Positions 1 through 9,035 of a stretch of 64,000 bases of DNA are shown in pieces. The position numbers were made by a program, and so were the translations under genes. Each line of letters opens with the position of its first letter. Positions within the stretch are counted from its first letter, which is position 1. The notes below the pieces were generated by a model, which saw only the letters and a program-made list of their open reading frames with translations, did not search any database and was not told the origin of the DNA. Source of the DNA: Aliiroseovarius sediminilitoris (GTDB lineage Bacteria > Pseudomonadota > Alphaproteobacteria > Rhodobacterales > Rhodobacteraceae); contig NZ_FOJB01000001.1 in assembly GCF_900109955.1 (NCBI RefSeq), forward strand, positions 930,001 to 994,000, read 5' to 3'.

Positions 1-2362
1 GATCGAATGACACGAAATTCGAGATCGGCACCAGCCCGGCGCTGGTCGGCACGCGAAGGTTCTGCAATTCGGCCAAGGTGCGGTCAACGGCCGGGAAGCG
101 GACGACAATGTCCACCTCGCCATCCGTGTCTCCGGGGCGGTAGTTTGCCACCGTTATGCCCTGGGTCAGCAGTTGCACGGCTTGCCCCAGAATGGCCACG
201 TCTGCGCCGGCGCGCGCGGCCTCGGACCGGTCGATAGTGATCTGCCATTCCACGCCGGGCGAGGCGCTGGTCTCCACGATATCGGTGAAGCCCCCCAGAC
301 GCTCCATCGCCTCAATCAAAAGCGCGACACCGGCCTGCTGATCTTCAAGCGTGTTGGATGCGACCTCAAGATTAACCGGCTTGCCGCCACCGGGGCCAGC
401 AACGGCGGTCTGCACTTGCACGTCAATACCCGGAATGGTGGCGACGTCCTTTCGGATATCCTCGGCGATGTCGACAACGGGTCTTCGCGTGTCCCATTCC
501 GCCAGTTCCAACTGCAACGAGCCAATGGCGTCGCTGCCATCGCGGCCACCGCCCGAACGGGCATAGATGCTGGCGATCTCGTCATAACCCGACAGTTTGG
601 CTTCGACCTGCCGCACCAATGCGTCCTGTTCATAGACCGAGAAATTGTCTTTCGCGCGCACCTCGACCTGCGCGTAATCCGGCTCGACCTCTGGAAAGAA
701 GGTCAGGCCGTTGCCAAGGGATCCGTAGGCAATGAACGAGGCGACCAATGCGATCACCGCAAAGCTCAGCGTCACGCTTGGTCGCTTGATCGACCTTTTC
801 AACAGGCTGACATATGCGCCCATGACGCCGGTCATCATCCGTGGATCACCGCGTTCGGCAGCATAGTGCTGTGCCTTCGACTTTGCGGATTGCTTTTGTT
901 GTTTGCCAATCAGCCCGCCAACGACAGGGATGAAAACCAGCGCCATGAACAGCGAGGCCGCCAGTGTGATGATCACCGTGATGGGCAGGAATTTCATGAA
1001 CTCACCCACCGTTCCCGACCAGAATAGCAGTGGGAAGAACACACATAGTGTTGTGGCGGTCGAGGCGATGATGGGCCAGGCCATCCGCTTCGCGGCCTCG
1101 GCATATGCCTGTTTCGAGGATTTCCCTTCGTGCAGGTACCGGTCGGCGAGTTCGACGGTCACGATGGCACCATCGACCAGCATCCCGACCACAAGGATCA
1201 GCGAGAACAGGACCACGATATTCATTGTGTAGCCCATGAAATAAAGCCCTGCGACGCCGGTCAGAAACGCCCCCGGAATGGCCAGACCGACCAGCAGGGA
1301 CGAGCGCAAGCCAAGCGCATAAACCACGACAATCATCACCAGAATGATCGCAGCGATCACGTTTGCCTCAAGGTCCGACAGCATGGATTTAACCTGCTCG
1401 CTTTCATCAAGCGTATAGCTGATATGGACGCTGTCAGGCCAATTGGCCTGCGCGGTGCTGATCACATCGCGCACCTCGGCCACGGTTTCGATTATGTTAG
1501 CACCCACACGTTTCTTGATCTCAAGCGCCAAGGCGGGTTGGCCGTCGATCCGGGCAAAACCATCAGGGTCCTTGAAGGTCCGGCGGATGGTGGCGACATC
1601 TGCAAAGGTTACAACGGTTTGACCTCGCACCAGCACCGGAAGCTCCATCACGTCGGACATGTCCTCGATCAAGCCCGGCACTTTCAGGACGAGGCGCCCG
1701 GCTTCGCTTTCGATGGCACCGGCGGCAATCAATTGGTTGTTGCGGTTGATCGAGCTGATCAACTCTTCAAACGTAATATTGTATGTCTCGAACACCGTGG
1801 GGTCGATCAAGACCTCAAGCAATTGTTCGCGTTTGCCGCCAATGTCGACCTCCAGCACACCGCCCAAAGCCTCGATATCGTCCTTCAGATCGTCCGCCAG
1901 ATCGTTCAGCGTGCGTTCGGGCACCGGGCCGGACAGGATCACGGTCAGGATTGGAAACAGCGCGGTGTTAATCTCGGTCACGGTCAGGCGCGCGTCTTGG
2001 GGCAAGTCGTTTTCCGCCTTGTCGGCCGCTTCGCGCACCTTTTGCAGCGCCTCGTCCGCGTCAAACCCCGGTTCGAATTCCAACTGGACGCTGGCATGAC
2101 CTTCGCTGGCTGTCGCTGTCATGGATTTCAGCCCGGTGAGCGAGGCAAACTCCGTCTCCATCGGGCCGATCAGCACGTCCTCGGCATCTTCGGGCGAAAT
2201 GCCATCCAACCCGGTTGAGACATAGACAATCGGGATCGGGATTTCGGGATTGCTTTCCTTTGGGATCGCGTAATAGGCAAACGCGCCGATGATCAGAAGA
2301 AACACCAACAAAAGCTGAACGACCTTGCTGCGATTGAACGCGGCTGTGATCAGGGTTTTCAT
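1..2362 (-). CDS. RND efflux permease, 3' part missing at window edge
   Basis: Inner-membrane, proton-driven subunit of a tripartite RND efflux pump. The protein opens with MKTLITAAFNRSKVV and a first membrane segment, then a porter domain, a block of membrane segments starting near residue 330, and a second porter domain. About 787 residues are visible; RND proteins are usually about 1,020-1,050 long, so roughly 250 C-terminal residues lie outside the window. TM4 carries GMLVDGAIVTVE: the first relay aspartate of AcrB-type pumps is present while the second position is Gly, a form that I recall from a subgroup of the family. The ATG overlaps the stop of the adaptor gene (ATGA), implying co-translation. 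Substrate cannot be read from the sequence; no outer-membrane channel gene is visible. Confidence 0.93.
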   Translation of the reverse strand, partial: MKTLITAAFNRSKVVQLLLVFLLIIGAFAYYAIPKESNPEIPIPIVYVSTGLDGISPEDAEDVLIGPMETEFASLTGLKSMTATASEGHASVQLEFEPGFDADEALQKVREAADKAENDLPQDARLTVTEINTALFPILTVILSGPVPERTLNDLADDLKDDIEALGGVLEVDIGGKREQLLEVLIDPTVFETYNITFEELISSINRNNQLIAAGAIESEAGRLVLKVPGLIEDMSDVMELPVLVRGQTVVTFADVATIRRTFKDPDGFARIDGQPALALEIKKRVGANIIETVAEVRDVISTAQANWPDSVHISYTLDESEQVKSMLSDLEANVIAAIILVMIVVVYALGLRSSLLVGLAIPGAFLTGVAGLYFMGYTMNIVVLFSLILVVGMLVDGAIVTVELADRYLHEGKSSKQAYAEAAKRMAWPIIASTATTLCVFFPLLFWSGTVGEFMKFLPITVIITLAASLFMALVFIPVVGGLIGKQQKQSAKSKAQHYAAERGDPRMMTGVMGAYVSLLKRSIKRPSVTLSFAVIALVASFIAYGSLGNGLTFFPEVEPDYAQVEVRAKDNFSVYEQDALVRQVEAKLSGYDEIASIYARSGGGRDGSDAIGSLQLELAEWDTRRPVVDIAEDIRKDVATIPGIDVQVQTAVAGPGGGKPVNLEVASNTLEDQQAGVALLIEAMERLGGFTDIVETSASPGVEWQITIDRSEAARAGADVAILGQAVQLLTQGITVANYRPGDTDGEVDIVVRFPAVDRTLAELQNLRVPTSAGLVPISNFVSFD

Positions 2363-3501
2363 TGGGCGACCTCGGTTGCGGCGGGGGCGTCAGACGGGCG
2401 CGGATCGACCGTATCGCCAGCATTAACGAACCCTTGGCCCACCGTGATGATGTCTGCACTTTCCGGCAAACCAGTGACCCATATGCCATCGGTTTGGGCG
2501 CGCACGATGGACACCGGGGCGAACTCGACAATATTGTCGTCGGTGACTGTTTTGATCCCCAGTTCGCCATCGGTTCCCAGCGACAGGATCGCCGGAGATA
2601 TAAAATGGCCCCGTGCCTTGCCGGTTGGAATGGCGATACGAGCGCTTAACCCGGCGGGCATTTCGCTGTCGGGGTTGTCAACTGTGACCTCAACCCGGAA
2701 GGTGCGGGTTTGACTGTCGGCGTTGGCCCCGATGAACGCGACGGTGCCATCGCGCACTTCGCCGGTGATAAACGACACCTTGGCCGTTTGGCCCTTCTTG
2801 AGCCGTGACAAAGCCTGTTGGGGCACTTGTACGACAATCGACAGCGGGTTGTTGTCCAGAACCTCGGCCACCACATCGCCGCTGTTCACAAATTCGCCTT
2901 CGTCCAGCGTCATATCGTTCAGCCGTCCGGCAAAGGGCGCGCGGATCACGGTGTTTTCCAATTGCTCTTGCGCAGCCGCCACCGCCGCCTCTGCCGAGGC
3001 TTTGGCAGCGCGGGCTTGCAGCACGCGGTCTTCCGTGGTGATCCCGCTTTTCTGGAGCGAAGTGGATTTTTCAAGATCGCTGGTCGCCTGATCCAACTGC
3101 GTTTGCGCCTGCACCAGTTGTGCTTCGATGGTGGCAGCGTCAAGGCGTCCGATTTCTTGACCGGCGGCAACAAGATCGCCGCGGTCGGCCGACACAGACA
3201 GGACCTCACCCCCGACCTTGGCGGTGACATTGGTCGCGCGGTCCGGGATCGATTGCCCTTCCGAGATCAGGACAAGATCAATGTCCTGTGCGGACGAGGT
3301 CATGACCGCGACCGCCACCGCACGCGCCACCGGCTCGTCAGTGGGTTCGACGTCTGGCTGCGATGGCAGGATGTAGCCACTGCCCATCCATCCGACCAGC
3401 ACAATGGCGAACAATGCGGCCAACCACTTGGAGCGTCCGGCGCCCTTGTCGTCTTCGAATTTCAGGTGCCCGTTCAGATCGGGCAGCTCGTCTTTCGGCA
3501 T
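2359..3501 (-). CDS. RND efflux periplasmic adaptor (membrane fusion protein)
   Basis: HlyD/AcrA-type adaptor, 380 residues, that links the RND permease to an outer-membrane channel. A short cytoplasmic N-terminus is followed by one membrane anchor (about residues 26-46, ALFAIVLVGWMGSGYI); there is no lipobox. The biotinyl-lipoyl half motif lies near residues 85-110 (GGEVLSVSADRGDLVAAGQ), then an alpha-hairpin rich in Ala/Gln, the second lipoyl half (IRAPFAGRLNDMTLDEGEFV), and a beta-barrel region. First gene of a two-gene operon with the RND permease, whose start overlaps its stop. The 185-bp region upstream should hold the promoter. No regulator gene is adjacent. Confidence 0.93.
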   Translation of the reverse strand: MPKDELPDLNGHLKFEDDKGAGRSKWLAALFAIVLVGWMGSGYILPSQPDVEPTDEPVARAVAVAVMTSSAQDIDLVLISEGQSIPDRATNVTAKVGGEVLSVSADRGDLVAAGQEIGRLDAATIEAQLVQAQTQLDQATSDLEKSTSLQKSGITTEDRVLQARAAKASAEAAVAAAQEQLENTVIRAPFAGRLNDMTLDEGEFVNSGDVVAEVLDNNPLSIVVQVPQQALSRLKKGQTAKVSFITGEVRDGTVAFIGANADSQTRTFRVEVTVDNPDSEMPAGLSARIAIPTGKARGHFISPAILSLGTDGELGIKTVTDDNIVEFAPVSIVRAQTDGIWVTGLPESADIITVGQGFVNAGDTVDPRPSDAPAATEVAQ

Positions 3502-3686
3502 TCCACTGTCCTTCGTCAGAAATGTGCACAGGCAGCTGTGTAGGATGATGTAAACATGTTAACTAGGTTCACTTTGATACATTTACCAGCCACATGTGAC
3601 AGAAAGTGATCAATACTATCGGGCTGTGCAGTCAATATGAACGGCTGCCGTGACGTTAAGTTAACGAGTGAAAGCCCATTGCGCGG

Positions 3687-5087
3687 CTAGACCTGACTGG
3701 GCAGCCAAAGGACGATCATTGGAAAGGCCACCAGCAAAGCGATGGTGAACGCATCGGCAATGAAGAAGGGGGTGACGCCTTTGAATACATCCTGCACGCT
3801 CAGATCATCGCGCACGCCCGCAACGACAAAGCAATTCAGACCGATGGGTGGTGTGATCAGGCAAAACTCGGCCATTTTAACCACGAGGATGCCGAACCAG
3901 ATCGCGCACATCGGCCCGGACATTCCAAACGCGCTGTCGGCGGCGGACACGGCCTCGCCTCCGTTCAGGGCCATGACGGCGGGATAGACCACCGGCAGGG
4001 TCAAAAGCAGCATCCCGATGGCATCCATGAACATGCCCAGCACCGCATAGGCCAGCAGGATGCAGATCAGGATCAACATCGGCGACAGGGTCAGCGAGGT
4101 GATCCAATCCGAGAACGCCGAGGGAAGACCCGCGAAGCCCAGAAAGCGGACATAGATCAGCACGCCCCAGATGATCGTGAAGATCATCACCGACAGTTTC
4201 GCCGTTTCCAGCAGTGCGTCTTTCAACTCGGCCCATCGCATCCCGCGATAGAGCGCCATCAAAAACACCACGAACGCCCCGATTGCCCCGCCTTCAGTCG
4301 GGGTGCCCCATGCGTCGCCTCCGAATGGGTTATAGACAAAGAAGATGATCGTGACGACGACGAATACGATGGGCAGGGCCGGGGGCAGCGAGGCGAAGCG
4401 CTGCTTCCACGTAAAGCCGGTGACGGGCGGGCCGAAGCCCTTGATGGTCATCGCCATGCCAATGATCAGAAGGCCATAGATCACGGCTGAAAACGCACCG
4501 GGGATGAAGCCTGCGAGCAAAAGCTTGCCCACATCCTGTTCAACAATGATGGCATAAATGACAAGGATCGCAGACGGCGGGATCAGGGATGCCAGCGTGC
4601 CGCCCGCCGCCACAACACCTGCGGCGAATCGTTTGTCATAGCCAATGGCCAGCATTTCCGGGATGGCGATGCGAGCAAAGACCGCGGATGTGGCGACCGA
4701 CGCGCCAGACACCGCGGCGAACCCTGCCGTTGCAAACACCGTCGATACCGCCAACCCGCCGGGCACCCAGGCCAGCCAGCGTTTTGCGGCCTCGAACAAG
4801 GCTCTGGTTAGCCCTGCGTAATAGGCAAGGTATCCGATCAGGATAAATGTGGGGATCAGGCTCAGCGCCTGGGACGACACTTTCGAATGCGGCACCTGTC
4901 CTGCGGTTTTTACGGCAACGGTCAGCGCTTTGCCGAAACGCGCAGGGTCATAGCCGAACTTGGCCCAGAAGATCCAGATAAGCCCGACCAGCCCGGCCAG
5001 CCCGGCAGCAAACGCAACCCGCATGCCGAACACTACCAGAACGAGCATGCCACCAGATACGATCAGACCAATCTCAATCGGGTCCAT
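3687..5087 (-). CDS. dctM: TRAP transporter large permease (DctM family)
   Basis: Large membrane subunit, 466 residues, of a tripartite ATP-independent importer that uses the sodium gradient to take up a carboxylate delivered by a periplasmic receptor. The sequence is a succession of hydrophobic segments with family signatures such as GASVATSAVFARIAIPEM and the Pro/Gly-rich PPIGLNCFVVAGV near the C-terminus. It is longer than the roughly 425 residues of classical DctM, fitting the longer subclass. Last gene of the operon aminotransferase-BKACE-dctP-dctQ-dctM, two bases after dctQ. The imported compound is probably the substrate of the upstream aminotransferase/BKACE pair (inference). Confidence 0.93.
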   Translation of the reverse strand: MDPIEIGLIVSGGMLVLVVFGMRVAFAAGLAGLVGLIWIFWAKFGYDPARFGKALTVAVKTAGQVPHSKVSSQALSLIPTFILIGYLAYYAGLTRALFEAAKRWLAWVPGGLAVSTVFATAGFAAVSGASVATSAVFARIAIPEMLAIGYDKRFAAGVVAAGGTLASLIPPSAILVIYAIIVEQDVGKLLLAGFIPGAFSAVIYGLLIIGMAMTIKGFGPPVTGFTWKQRFASLPPALPIVFVVVTIIFFVYNPFGGDAWGTPTEGGAIGAFVVFLMALYRGMRWAELKDALLETAKLSVMIFTIIWGVLIYVRFLGFAGLPSAFSDWITSLTLSPMLILICILLAYAVLGMFMDAIGMLLLTLPVVYPAVMALNGGEAVSAADSAFGMSGPMCAIWFGILVVKMAEFCLITPPIGLNCFVVAGVRDDLSVQDVFKGVTPFFIADAFTIALLVAFPMIVLWLPSQV

Positions 5088-5089
5088 GA

Positions 5090-5731
5090 TTACACCGTCC
5101 CGTCGTCACGGCCCGAGACATGCTGGGCTTCGAGGGCCGCCTGGGTGGCGGCATCAGCCACCAGCGGCACGGCGACCGGAGAAGGGTCGTTGCGCACGAA
5201 GGCCCGACCATAGGCATAGATTTGCACCATCAGCCGTATGCACAAGACGCTGAATGCCACCGGTGCCAGAAGTTTGGCAGGCCATAGCGGCAAGGCAATG
5301 TCCATCGAGCTGTCGCGGCTCCACATCGGGGCTGCGAAATCGAAGCTGCGGGCGAAATGCGCCCAACTGCCCCAGACGATCAGTATCATGAAGATCAGGA
5401 TCGCCAAGGTGGTGATGATCTCGACCAGATACAGCGCACGACCGCGCAGTTTGCCGACCAGCATATCCATTCGGATATGTCCGCCATCGCGCTGCGCATA
5501 AGCGACCCCCATGAACGCGATCAGGGGCATGGCCTGTTCGATCCAGTCCACATAGCCCGGCAATGGTTGTTGGAAAAAGTTACGGCCGCTGACTGATGCG
5601 ACCGCCAGGATCATTAGCGAAAACACCGCAAGCCCGCTGACCAGCGCCAGTGCAGATTCCAACCGATACAGCCGTTGGTCAATTTTGCTGAGTGAGCTGT
5701 CGTCTGACAGCACAAGCGATGAACCTGCCAT
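5090..5731 (-). CDS. dctQ: TRAP transporter small permease (DctQ family)
   Basis: Small four-helix membrane subunit of the TRAP importer, 213 residues. Membrane segments are seen at LALVSGLAVFSLMILAVASV, IEQAMPLIAFMGVAYAQ, LVEIITTLAILIFMILIVW and LLAPVAFSVLCIRLMVQIYA; the DctQ signature around GGHIRMDMLVGKL is clear. I chose the ATG at 5731 because an AAAGAGG ribosome site lies just upstream; the in-frame ATG at 5779 would fall inside the inverted repeat separating this gene from dctP. It is followed after two bases by dctM. The C-terminal tail (about 40 residues, hydrophilic) is longer than in the shortest family members. Confidence 0.92.
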   Translation of the reverse strand: MAGSSLVLSDDSSLSKIDQRLYRLESALALVSGLAVFSLMILAVASVSGRNFFQQPLPGYVDWIEQAMPLIAFMGVAYAQRDGGHIRMDMLVGKLRGRALYLVEIITTLAILIFMILIVWGSWAHFARSFDFAAPMWSRDSSMDIALPLWPAKLLAPVAFSVLCIRLMVQIYAYGRAFVRNDPSPVAVPLVADAATQAALEAQHVSGRDDGTV

Positions 5732-5770
5732 GAAAACCTCTTTGTGACTGGGATGAAATGACCGGTCGTT

Positions 5771-5800
5771 GCCCTGCACCCATCAAGACGGATGCAGGGC
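5771..5800 (-). other. Intercistronic hairpin between dctP and dctQ
   Basis: Perfect 8-base arms GCCCTGCA (5771-5778) and TGCAGGGC (5793-5800) with a 14-base loop that can pair two further G-C pairs. It sits just after the dctP stop and before dctQ, with no T tract on the transcribed strand, so an RNA-stabilising or partially terminating element that raises receptor over permease level is more likely than a full terminator (inference). Confidence 0.6.
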
Positions 5801-5808
5801 GCGTTGAT

Positions 5809-6819
5809 TTAGCTTTCGCCAGCAATCATGCCGGTGACAAGGTCATACAGCTCTTGCGCGGGTAAGCCGCGAGCGGTGTTTTCCTCGATCCACGCTGCGG
5901 CAGCAGGCGCTGCGGCAGCCTCTTTGAAGGCAGCAATCTCTTCGTCCGAGAAGGTCACTTGCTCAATCCCACGCTCTTCCAGTGCCGGACCCCAGGCCGC
6001 CATTGTCTGGTTGTTGTAATAGTCGACATAATAGGCGAGTGCCTCGTCCACCGAACCAAGCAGTGCCTCGCGATGGGCTTCGGGCAGACTTTCCAATGCG
6101 GGCGTGTTCACCACGACCGGGCAGTTGACGGTGCCGGGGTTCAGGTTGGTGGTCCACCACTTGCCATTCTCGATCGTGCCGAACGACATGTGGGCATGGG
6201 GCGCAAAGGACACGGCCTTCACGATGCCGCTGTCCATGGCTTGCCGCACTTCGGTCGCGGACATCGAGGTCGGCACCGCGCCGATAGTTTCCATCGCGGC
6301 ACCAATTCCGCCCGTGGCACGCACGCTCAAGCCTTCAAAGTCAGCCAGAGTGGTCGGGGCATCGCCGACACCGACAAGGTTGTATTGCGGCAAGGGCGAC
6401 GGCATCAGAAGCGTCGCATCCCACCGCGCCAGGTCTTCTTGCGTGGCTGGGTGCTGATACACCGCCTTGGACAGCGCGATTTCCTGTTCCAGCGACGTGA
6501 CACCAAGGAACGGCAATTCCAGCACAGTAATCGACGGGTTCTTGTCGCGGTGATAACCCGCGCAGAACTGCGCCATTTCGAACGCGCCGATTGCAATGCC
6601 ATCAAGGTTTTCGGTGTTTTTCGATAAGCCGCCATAGCTGATGTTCAGGGTAAACTCACCATTGGTCTTCTCGCTGACCAGCTCGGCCAGCTTTTCGACA
6701 TGTTCGGTGAAAGCGCGACGTTTGCCCCATAGGGACACGTTCCATTCGGTCGCCATGGCTTCGGTGGCAAAGGCCAGCGAGACGGCCGCAAACGCGGTTC
6801 TGCCAAGTAGTTTGCGCAT
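5809..6819 (-). CDS. dctP: TRAP transporter periplasmic receptor (DctP family)
   Basis: Secreted solute receptor, 336 residues, of the TRAP system encoded by the next two genes. The ATG at 6819 is chosen because GGGAGGAAATC precedes it and because it yields a Sec signal peptide (MRKLLGRTAFAAVSLAFA, cleavage near AMA-TEW). The central FEGLSVRATGG carries the Arg that in DctP proteins makes a salt bridge with the carboxylate of the ligand, so an organic or amino acid anion is expected. It is followed by a hairpin, then dctQ and dctM. About 107 bases separate it from the upstream BKACE gene, the widest gap in this operon, so an additional promoter is possible. Confidence 0.93.
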   Translation of the reverse strand: MRKLLGRTAFAAVSLAFATEAMATEWNVSLWGKRRAFTEHVEKLAELVSEKTNGEFTLNISYGGLSKNTENLDGIAIGAFEMAQFCAGYHRDKNPSITVLELPFLGVTSLEQEIALSKAVYQHPATQEDLARWDATLLMPSPLPQYNLVGVGDAPTTLADFEGLSVRATGGIGAAMETIGAVPTSMSATEVRQAMDSGIVKAVSFAPHAHMSFGTIENGKWWTTNLNPGTVNCPVVVNTPALESLPEAHREALLGSVDEALAYYVDYYNNQTMAAWGPALEERGIEQVTFSDEEIAAFKEAAAAPAAAAWIEENTARGLPAQELYDLVTGMIAGES

Positions 6820-6926
6820 GATTTCCTCCCAGTTGCATGCAGTCTTGTTGCGACACCATGCGATAAAATCCGGGCTTTGGCTATCCGGGAATGTGACCGC
6901 AAACACCTTCGCGTGTTGCGGCAAGG

Positions 6927-7694
6927 TTAGGCGCGCTGGATCGCCTCGCGAACGGCTCTTACACGTTCAGCATTGTCATTTGCCACACGCCCATCTGCAT
7001 GAACGCGCGCATTCTCAAACCCGACGCGGCACTTCCCGCCGCGCTGGGCGGCATAAACCAGAGACGCCGTTTCATTTTGGCCAAAGGCACAGACCGCCCA
7101 GTCGGCTGACAGGTCATGCGTGCCCATCCAGTCAAGAAAATCGTCCAGATCGTGGGGGTCCGAGTTCTGATCTGCCGCATAGCGGCCCAGAACGAACAGC
7201 AGTTGCAGATCGGGCGCGTTCAGCACGGGATCGGGCAGGGTGCGTATCAAAAGCTCCCCGTCCGCGCGGTCGTAGAGGATATGTTGGATCGCAATGTCTT
7301 GCTCCGCACAGTCGGTGTAAAACGCACGGGTGACACCCTCCGGGTCGCGGCACAGTTCGCGGATCGACGCGGATACCATGGATGCGCTCGATTGCAGGGC
7401 GATCTCACGCTGGTGGGGCGGGTCATATTTTCCGACCGCCTCTGTGGTGATCTGGATCGCCATATCGGGCACCTGAGTGGTCAATTCCTGAACCGCCTCG
7501 CGATACGCCCCTGCGTCAAGCAGGTGCCCGCCTTCTGCGTCGCGCAGATGCAGGTGCAGACCATCGGCCCCGGCCGCATGACAGTCGCGTGCGGTGGTGA
7601 CGATTTCGGACAGGGTTATCGGCAGGGCGGGATGATCGGCCTTGGTCAGGCGCGCGCCGTTTGGGGCCACCATCAGTTTCGGAAGGCGGGTCAT
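6927..7694 (-). CDS. BKACE (DUF849) beta-keto acid cleavage enzyme
   Basis: Member of the beta-keto acid cleavage enzyme family, TIM-barrel zinc enzymes that condense a beta-keto acid with acetyl-CoA and split it into acetoacetate and a new acyl-CoA. Seen here: VAPNGARLTKADHPALP at the N-terminus, the zinc motif HLHLRD, and RVGFENARV near the C-terminus, which supplies the third zinc ligand (Glu) and the conserved Arg. The usual GLEDN is GFENA, so the Asp after the metal-binding Glu is replaced. At 255 residues it is shorter than typical members (about 275-310). Its ATG overlaps the aminotransferase stop (ATGA). The exact substrate is not known; a beta-keto acid made by the aminotransferase is the natural guess. 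Confidence 0.88.
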   Translation of the reverse strand: MTRLPKLMVAPNGARLTKADHPALPITLSEIVTTARDCHAAGADGLHLHLRDAEGGHLLDAGAYREAVQELTTQVPDMAIQITTEAVGKYDPPHQREIALQSSASMVSASIRELCRDPEGVTRAFYTDCAEQDIAIQHILYDRADGELLIRTLPDPVLNAPDLQLLFVLGRYAADQNSDPHDLDDFLDWMGTHDLSADWAVCAFGQNETASLVYAAQRGGKCRVGFENARVHADGRVANDNAERVRAVREAIQRA

Positions 7695-9010
7695 ATAACC
7701 TCGGCAATGGATTTGGACAGCTTGGCCACAAGTTCGTCAATCTGGTCATCGGTGATGATAAAGGGCGGGGCCAACATTACATGATCGCCTTGACGACCGT
7801 CGATCGTGCCGCCCATCGGGTAACAGATCAGCCCATTGGCAAAAGCGTGCTTCTTGAGTTTTGCGGCGATGCCTTTCTCGGGGGCGAAGGGGGCTTTGGT
7901 CTCGCGGTCCTCGACGATCTCAAGCCCGCGAAACATCCCGCGTCCGCGAATGTCGCCGATCTGGGGATGCTGGCCGAACGCATCAGTCAGTGCGGTCATC
8001 AGCTTCTCACCCATCTGCGCAGATCGGGCTGCCAAGCCGCCATCCGTCAGCTTTTTCACCACCGCATCGGCGGCGGCGCAGGCCGTCGGGTGGCCGACAT
8101 AGGTGTGGCCGTGCTGGAAAAACCCGCTTCCATTCTCGATCGCTTTGTAAATTTTACCTGAACACAGCATCGCTCCGATGGGCTGATAGCCTGCGCCCAA
8201 CCCCTTGGCGATGGTGATCATGTCCGGCGAAATGCCGTCCTGTTCGCAGGCGAACAGAGTGCCTGTGCGCCCCATGCCGCACATGACTTCGTCAAGGATC
8301 AGCAGAATACCGTATTGATCGCAAATTTCGCGAATGCGTTTGAAATAGCCCGGCACGGCGGGCACCGCGCCGGCGGTCGCGCCCACAACGGGCTCAGCGA
8401 TGAACCCGATGACGTTTTCCGGCCCTTGTCGCAGCAATTCCGCCTCAAGTTCATTGGCGGCGCGCAGGCCGTAGTCTTCCTGCGTCTCGTCGTCCCGGCG
8501 CAGTCGGTATTCGTAACAGGGCGAGATATGCGAGGCGGAAACCATCACCGGCGCAAAGGGTTCACGCCGCCATTCATTGCCCCCGGTGCCAAGCGCGCCC
8601 AGCGTGTTGCCGTGATAGCTTTGCCTGCGCGAGATGAACCTGGTGCGCTGCGGCTGCCCGGTTTCGATCATGTATTGGCGCGCCAGTTTCAGGGCGCTTT
8701 CCACCGCTTCCGACCCGCCGGACACAAAATAAACCCGTTCGATCCCCTCCGGAGCATGGGCGATGAGCCGGTCAGCGAGTGATTCTGCGGGCTCGGATGA
8801 CAGGAAGCCGGTATGCGCAAAGGCCAGCTGATCGACCTGTTTCTTGATCGCCGCGATCACGTCAGGGTCCGAGTGGCCAAGGCAGGACACGGCTGCCCCG
8901 CCCGATCCATCAAGGTATTTATTTCCATTAGAATCAAATATATAGATACCTTCCCCCTTCACAGCGACGGGTGGGATGATCTTGGTGTGACGGGGAAATA
9001 CGTGTGACAT
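7691..9010 (-). CDS. Class III (omega) aminotransferase, PLP-dependent
   Basis: PLP-dependent aminotransferase of fold type I class III, 439 residues. Visible hallmarks: FVSGGSEAVESALKLARQY (phosphate-binding and substrate region), LILDEVMCGMGRTG (cofactor Asp), and ITIAKGLGAGYQPIGAM, with the Schiff-base Lys. Relatives act on omega- or beta-amino groups such as beta-alanine, GABA or taurine, using pyruvate or 2-oxoglutarate as acceptor. It is the first gene of an operon with BKACE and dctPQM. A beta-amino acid would be turned into a beta-keto acid, exactly the BKACE substrate class. Transcribed divergently from the RpiR regulator gene. Confidence 0.93.
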   Translation of the reverse strand: MSHVFPRHTKIIPPVAVKGEGIYIFDSNGNKYLDGSGGAAVSCLGHSDPDVIAAIKKQVDQLAFAHTGFLSSEPAESLADRLIAHAPEGIERVYFVSGGSEAVESALKLARQYMIETGQPQRTRFISRRQSYHGNTLGALGTGGNEWRREPFAPVMVSASHISPCYEYRLRRDDETQEDYGLRAANELEAELLRQGPENVIGFIAEPVVGATAGAVPAVPGYFKRIREICDQYGILLILDEVMCGMGRTGTLFACEQDGISPDMITIAKGLGAGYQPIGAMLCSGKIYKAIENGSGFFQHGHTYVGHPTACAAADAVVKKLTDGGLAARSAQMGEKLMTALTDAFGQHPQIGDIRGRGMFRGLEIVEDRETKAPFAPEKGIAAKLKKHAFANGLICYPMGGTIDGRQGDHVMLAPPFIITDDQIDELVAKLSKSIAEVI

Positions 9011-9035
9011 GGCATCCTCTGAAATTCGATGCTAT

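Noticed and set aside
173-2218. Long plus-strand open frames opposite the RND pump gene
   Set aside because: Their translations are rich in His, Arg and Gln with no recognisable domain, and they mirror the third codon positions of a clear RND gene.
3654-3666. CGTTAA-G-TTAACG palindrome between the RND operon and dctM
   Set aside because: Short, single, and far (over 150 bases) from the adaptor start; not enough to call an operator.
6897-6921. Imperfect hairpin between BKACE and dctP
   Set aside because: One arm overlaps the region right after the BKACE stop with a bulge and no T tract; too weak to list as a terminator.
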